Positions 6,242 through 9,132 of a DNA stretch of 9,132 nucleotides are shown in pieces; position 1 is the first letter of the stretch, and the number at the start of each line of letters is the position of its first letter. Source of the stretch: Bifidobacterium breve (GTDB lineage: Bacteria; Actinomycetota; Actinomycetes; S36-B12); assembly GCA_945885645.1 (NCBI GenBank), contig CAMCYV010000048.1, positions 1-9,132 on the forward strand, given 5' to 3'. The notes under the pieces were generated by a model that made no database searches, had not been told where the DNA came from, and worked only from the letters and a program-made list of their open reading frames with translations. Both the position numbers and the translations under genes were made by a program.

Positions 6242-7057
6242 ATGTCAAGTATTAGCGCCGCCGACGTAAAGCGTTTGCGCGAAGCAACGTCCGCAGGAAT
6301 GATGGAATGCAAAAAAGCACTTGTTGAAACAGACGGTGATTTTGACAAGGCAGTTGAAGCATTGCGAATCTCCGGGGCAGCCAAGGCTGCAAAGCGTGGG
6401 GCCGAACGCACGACATCAAACGGAATCGTTGCCGCTGAAGGGAACGCACTGATTGAACTATTGTGTGAGACGGACTTTGTTGCTAAGAGTGCCGACTTTT
6501 TGACACTAGCGGATCAGCTTGCTTCAGCGGCTAATGCAAACCAGGTAACAGATGCAGAAGCCCTTTTGGCGGTAAAATTGGCAAATGGTGAAACTGCCGA
6601 GAGCGCAATTAGCAACCTCGCCGGAGTAATTGGTGAAAAAGTTGAGTTGGGTCGTGTGAGCGTGCTCGGAACTCCGGTTGCCCTTTATCTCCACAAGAGG
6701 GCATCGGATTTACCGCCGCAGGTTGGTGTGCTCGTCGCTTATCAAGGAGACGAAGCCGCCGCAAGAGGTGTAGCAATGCAAATTGCCGCGATGCGTCCGC
6801 TTTATCTCACCCGAGAAGACGTCCCGGCAGATGTTGTAGAAAACGAACGCCGGATTGCATCTGAGACCGCGAAAGAAGAAGGAAAGCCTGAAGCGGCATT
6901 GCCGAAAATTGTCGAAGGTCGGGTCAATGGCTACTACAAGGACGTTGTTCTCCTAGAGCAGTCAAGTGTGACCGACAACAAGAAGACGGTGGCCCAAGTC
7001 CTCGCTGATGCAGGCACGAGCGTTACCGCCTTCGCGCGATTTGAACCAGGCCAGTAG
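6242..7057 (+). CDS. tsf: Translation elongation factor Ts
   Basis: EF-Ts is the nucleotide exchange factor that recycles EF-Tu-GDP. The 271-residue protein starts with the standard UBA-like N-terminal domain (ISAADVKRLREATSAGMMECKKAL) followed by the core. The EF-Tu-contacting motif TDFVAK is intact at 77-82. The dimerisation/core subdomains continue through GEKVELGRV, AYQGDEAAARGVAMQIAAM and the closing TVAQVLADAG...AFARFEPG. An AAAGGA element (6225-6230) lies 11 bases before the ATG, a slightly long spacing, but the start matches the family N-terminus. The 59-bp gap after rpsB contains a weak TGGGT/GCCCA hairpin (6193-6210) without a T-run, so transcription probably continues from rpsB. 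Length and motifs are normal. Confidence 0.98.
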   Translation: MSSISAADVKRLREATSAGMMECKKALVETDGDFDKAVEALRISGAAKAAKRGAERTTSNGIVAAEGNALIELLCETDFVAKSADFLTLADQLASAANANQVTDAEALLAVKLANGETAESAISNLAGVIGEKVELGRVSVLGTPVALYLHKRASDLPPQVGVLVAYQGDEAAARGVAMQIAAMRPLYLTREDVPADVVENERRIASETAKEEGKPEAALPKIVEGRVNGYYKDVVLLEQSSVTDNKKTVAQVLADAGTSVTAFARFEPGQ

Positions 7058-7073
7058 CACACCGATCGCGACT

Positions 7074-7080
7074 AAAGGAG
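7074..7080 (+). promoter_or_regulatory. Ribosome binding site setting the pyrH start
   Basis: AAAGGAG stands 7 bases before the GTG at 7088 and only one base before a TTG at 7082 in the same frame. The spacing rules out the TTG and supports the GTG. Confidence 0.75.
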
Positions 7081-7087
7081 ATTGAGC

Positions 7088-7867
7088 GTGAAAGAGCCCT
7101 CGGCATCAGTTCAATCAACCCTTGAAGGTGTGATTGATATGTGGCCCACAGCCCCTGAAGGTGGCTGGAAACGAGTACTCCTCAAACTCAGCGGAGAAGC
7201 CTTTGCGGGGGAAGGTTCATTGGGGGTTGACCCGGACGTAGTCGCTTCGATTGCCCGGCAAATTCAGTCCGTTGTGAATTCCGGTATTGAAGTTGCAGTA
7301 GTGATAGGTGGGGGAAATTACTTCCGGGGTGCCCAGTTGTCCGAGCGCGGCATGGAACGCGCCCGGGCCGATTACATGGGCATGCTGGGGACCGTCATGA
7401 ACTGTCTGGCGCTACAAGATTTCTGTGAAAAGGCAGGAATAGACACAAGGGTTCAGACCGCGATTACTATGGGACAGGTGGCTGAGCCCTACATTCCGCG
7501 TAAGGCCATCCGGCACCTTGAAAAGGGTCGAGTTGTTATCTTTGGTGCGGGTCTTGGACAGCCCTATTTTTCGACCGACACAACTGCTGCTCAAAGAGCG
7601 CTTGAGATCGGCGCTGAAGTAGTGCTGATGGCAAAAGGTGTCGACGGTGTCTATGACAGTGATCCGCGCACTAACCCAGAAGCCGTTAAATTTGATCAGC
7701 TCACACCGGCTCAAGTTTTAGCGCAAGGACTTAAAGTGGCGGATGCGACTGCGATTAGTTTGTGTCAAGACAACGATCTTCCGATCGTCGTGTTCAATTT
7801 ATTAGAAGAGGGAAATATCGCTCGCGCCGTTCGCGGCGAAGCAATCGGAACACTCATTAGTAACTGA
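7088..7867 (+). CDS. pyrH: UMP kinase
   Basis: Bacterial UMP kinase phosphorylates UMP to UDP in pyrimidine nucleotide synthesis; it is an amino-acid-kinase-fold hexamer usually regulated by GTP and UTP. With the GTG start the protein is 259 residues, about 20 longer than the E. coli enzyme because of an N-terminal extension. Motifs in order are RVLLKLSGEAF (29-39), the glycine loop GGGNYFRG (74-81), ADYMGMLGTVMN (94-105), GAGLGQPYFSTDTTAAQRA (153-171) and the nucleotide-binding KGVDGVYDSDPR (183-194). The GTG at 7088 is chosen for the AAAGGAG at ideal distance. An internal ATG at 7139, preceded by AAGGTG, would give a 242-residue form lacking the extension and cannot be excluded. The gene is 30 bp after tsf and 27 bp before frr. 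Confidence 0.97.
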   Translation: MKEPSASVQSTLEGVIDMWPTAPEGGWKRVLLKLSGEAFAGEGSLGVDPDVVASIARQIQSVVNSGIEVAVVIGGGNYFRGAQLSERGMERARADYMGMLGTVMNCLALQDFCEKAGIDTRVQTAITMGQVAEPYIPRKAIRHLEKGRVVIFGAGLGQPYFSTDTTAAQRALEIGAEVVLMAKGVDGVYDSDPRTNPEAVKFDQLTPAQVLAQGLKVADATAISLCQDNDLPIVVFNLLEEGNIARAVRGEAIGTLISN

Positions 7868-7882
7868 GCCAGTGTATTTTCG

Positions 7883-7888
7883 AAAGGA
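7883..7888 (+). promoter_or_regulatory. Ribosome binding site setting the frr start
   Basis: AAAGGA directly abuts an ATG at 7889 and lies 6 bases before a second in-frame ATG at 7895. Only the second has workable spacing, so the shorter frr product (beginning MSDDID) is preferred over one beginning MGMSDD. Confidence 0.7.
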
Positions 7889-7894
7889 ATGGGA

Positions 7895-8461
7895 ATGAGC
7901 GACGATATCGACGTAGTGTTACTCGAAGCTGCGGAAAAAATGGACAAGGCGATTTCTGTTGCGAGGGAAGACTTCAGCACGATTCGAACTGGACGAGCAA
8001 CACCCGCAATGTTTAACAAGATCAACGTTGACTACTACGGAACATTTACCCCGCTTAATCAACTTGCGTCTTTCGTTACCCCTGAGGCTCGCATGATTCT
8101 CATTACGCCATACGACAAAGGTGCTGTCGCTGGGATTGAAAAGGCACTCCGCGACAGCGACCTGGGAATCAATCCCACAACGGATGGAAACGTTATCCGA
8201 GTTGCTTTGCCGCAACTAACCGAAGAACGGCGCAAGGATTACATTAAGGCGGCCCGAACCAAAGGCGAAGATGCCAAGATTTCAATCCGCAATATCCGTC
8301 GTGGTGCCAAAGAGGCCCTCGAAGCAATGCAAAAAGATGGAACTGCCGGCGAAGACGAAGTGCGGCGAGCTGAAAAAAGTCTCGACGAAGTAACGCACAA
8401 ACACACAGAGCACATCGATGAAATTCTCAAGAACAAAGAAGCAGAACTGCTAGAGGTTTAA
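7895..8461 (+). CDS. frr: Ribosome recycling factor
   Basis: RRF works with EF-G to split the post-termination ribosome. The 188-residue protein is the usual length (about 185). Domain I helices carry REDFSTIRTGRATPAMF with the conserved RTGRA at 31-35. Domain II runs from about VDYYGTFTPLNQLASF to IRVALPQLTEERRK (101-114). The long C-terminal helix has ISIRNIRRGA (129-138), with Arg residues that contact the ribosome, and ends in LKNKEAELLEV. The start at 7895 is set by ribosome binding site spacing rather than by the first ATG. The gene lies 27 bp after pyrH and 3 bp before cdsA, whose ribosome binding site is inside its last codons. pyrH-frr-cdsA order is widespread in bacteria. Confidence 0.98.
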   Translation: MSDDIDVVLLEAAEKMDKAISVAREDFSTIRTGRATPAMFNKINVDYYGTFTPLNQLASFVTPEARMILITPYDKGAVAGIEKALRDSDLGINPTTDGNVIRVALPQLTEERRKDYIKAARTKGEDAKISIRNIRRGAKEALEAMQKDGTAGEDEVRRAEKSLDEVTHKHTEHIDEILKNKEAELLEV

Positions 8462-8464
8462 AGT

Positions 8465-9132
8465 ATGAGTGAAAAGTCCAGAATTAAGCCAGGCCGAAAC
8501 CTTCCGGCTGCCATTGTTTCTGCGGTCGTGCTTGCCGTCCTGGTTTTAGTGTCACTTTTCACGATTAAGTGGTTGTTTGGCGTTGTCGCGATCGTGGCAC
8601 TTTTAGTCGCCGTCCATGAATTTGTTTCCGTGCTTCATTCAAAAGGCATTCACGTCGCCCGCACTCCGGTTTATCTAGCGACCGTAGTAATACCTAGCGT
8701 TGCCTACATCTGGGGTTTTGAAGCGCAACTTGCAACGACGGGTGTAGCCGTCCTCTCCGTAATGATCTGGCGGCTTCGCAAGGGATCCGAAGGTTTTGTA
8801 GCCGACATAAGTGTCTCTGTGATGCTCGTTGTGTATCTGCCATTCATGGCAGCGTTCCTCATGCTTTCGCTTGCCGCAGATAATGGACCATGGCGGGTAC
8901 TGGTGTTCGTTCTCCTTACTGCTTCCAATGATATTGGTGGATATGCAGCTGGTGTTATTCTTGGGAAACACCCGATTGCACCCCAGATCAGTCCTAAAAA
9001 ATCATGGGAGGGATTAGCGGGTTCAATTATTCTCCAGTCAATAGTTGGGATTCTCGCCTTCATCTATATTTTTGATGCCCCTTGGTGGCAGGGGTTGATC
9101 GCAGGCCTCGTTATGACGATTGGTGCTACGGG
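8465..9132 (+). CDS. cdsA: Phosphatidate cytidylyltransferase, 5' part (runs off window)
   Basis: CdsA makes CDP-diacylglycerol from phosphatidate and CTP at the membrane, the branch point for phospholipids. Reading from ATG 8465, the frame stays open to the window end: 222 codons plus two bases. A basic N-terminus (MSEKSRIKPGR) is followed by several hydrophobic segments, at about 14-32, 36-52, 68-84, 91-101, 113-136, 142-165 and 186-205. The family block SNDIGGYAAG...GKHPIAPQISPKKSWEG spans 154-183 and identifies the protein; D156 and the SPKKSWEG segment belong to the conserved catalytic region. The C-terminal PROSITE-type signature would lie beyond the window. The ribosome binding site AGAGG (8452-8456) is within the end of frr, 8 bases before the ATG, and the intergenic gap is 3 bp, so coupling to frr is likely. 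Confidence 0.95.
   Translation, partial: MSEKSRIKPGRNLPAAIVSAVVLAVLVLVSLFTIKWLFGVVAIVALLVAVHEFVSVLHSKGIHVARTPVYLATVVIPSVAYIWGFEAQLATTGVAVLSVMIWRLRKGSEGFVADISVSVMLVVYLPFMAAFLMLSLAADNGPWRVLVFVLLTASNDIGGYAAGVILGKHPIAPQISPKKSWEGLAGSIILQSIVGILAFIYIFDAPWWQGLIAGLVMTIGAT

Noticed and set aside
7412..7714. Minus-strand 100-codon open frame within pyrH
   Set aside because: It is a shadow of the pyrH coding sequence, with no domain signature and no ribosome binding site reason to prefer it.
1..9132. Novel defence, mobile or biosynthetic system
   Set aside because: Every long coding frame with family motifs is a housekeeping or DNA-processing gene in the conserved actinobacterial order; no insertion, composition break or repeat array is visible.

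Overview
The window is a conserved actinobacterial chromosomal block. The gene order is rnhB (3' part) - yraN - yifB/comM - dprA - xerC on the + strand, then an M23 peptidase on the - strand, then rpsB - tsf - pyrH - frr - cdsA (5' part) on the + strand. From memory, this order matches the region between rnhB and cdsA in mycobacteria, and in part that of Streptomyces. GC content looks close to half by eye, intergenic gaps are very short and there are no insertions. That fits a moderate-GC, streamlined actinobacterium, for example one of the small-genome freshwater lineages. The lineage is inference; the phylum-level call rests on gene order and protein motifs.

Region 1 (1-4552) is a DNA-processing string: RNase HII (no N-terminus in the window), the small YraN nuclease-like protein, the YifB/ComM AAA+ ATPase, the DprA single-strand DNA/RecA loader and the XerC tyrosine recombinase. 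yraN, yifB and dprA are separated by one base or overlap by one base, so they are probably co-translated. xerC follows after 85 bp with no clear terminator between.

Region 2 (4437-5366) holds a short exported M23/LytM-like protein read leftwards. Its 3' end overlaps the 3' end of xerC by 116 bp. Beyond its start lies a 324-bp divergent intergenic region. This carries the long 5' leader of rpsB, which has strong potential for RNA structure: a three-way-junction-like fold at 5210-5281 and two tandem GC-rich hairpins (5318-5350) directly before the ribosome binding site.

Region 3 (5367-9132) is the translation/UMP/lipid operon: ribosomal protein S2, EF-Ts, UMP kinase, ribosome recycling factor and the start of CDP-diacylglycerol synthase. 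Gaps are 3-59 bp, all on one strand, consistent with transcription from a promoter upstream of rpsB.

I see no mobile element, tRNA, rRNA, CRISPR array or defence system. All protein genes belong to known families. The least explained sequence is the rpsB leader; the other points of interest are the xerC/M23 antisense overlap and a noncanonical active-site motif in the M23 protein.
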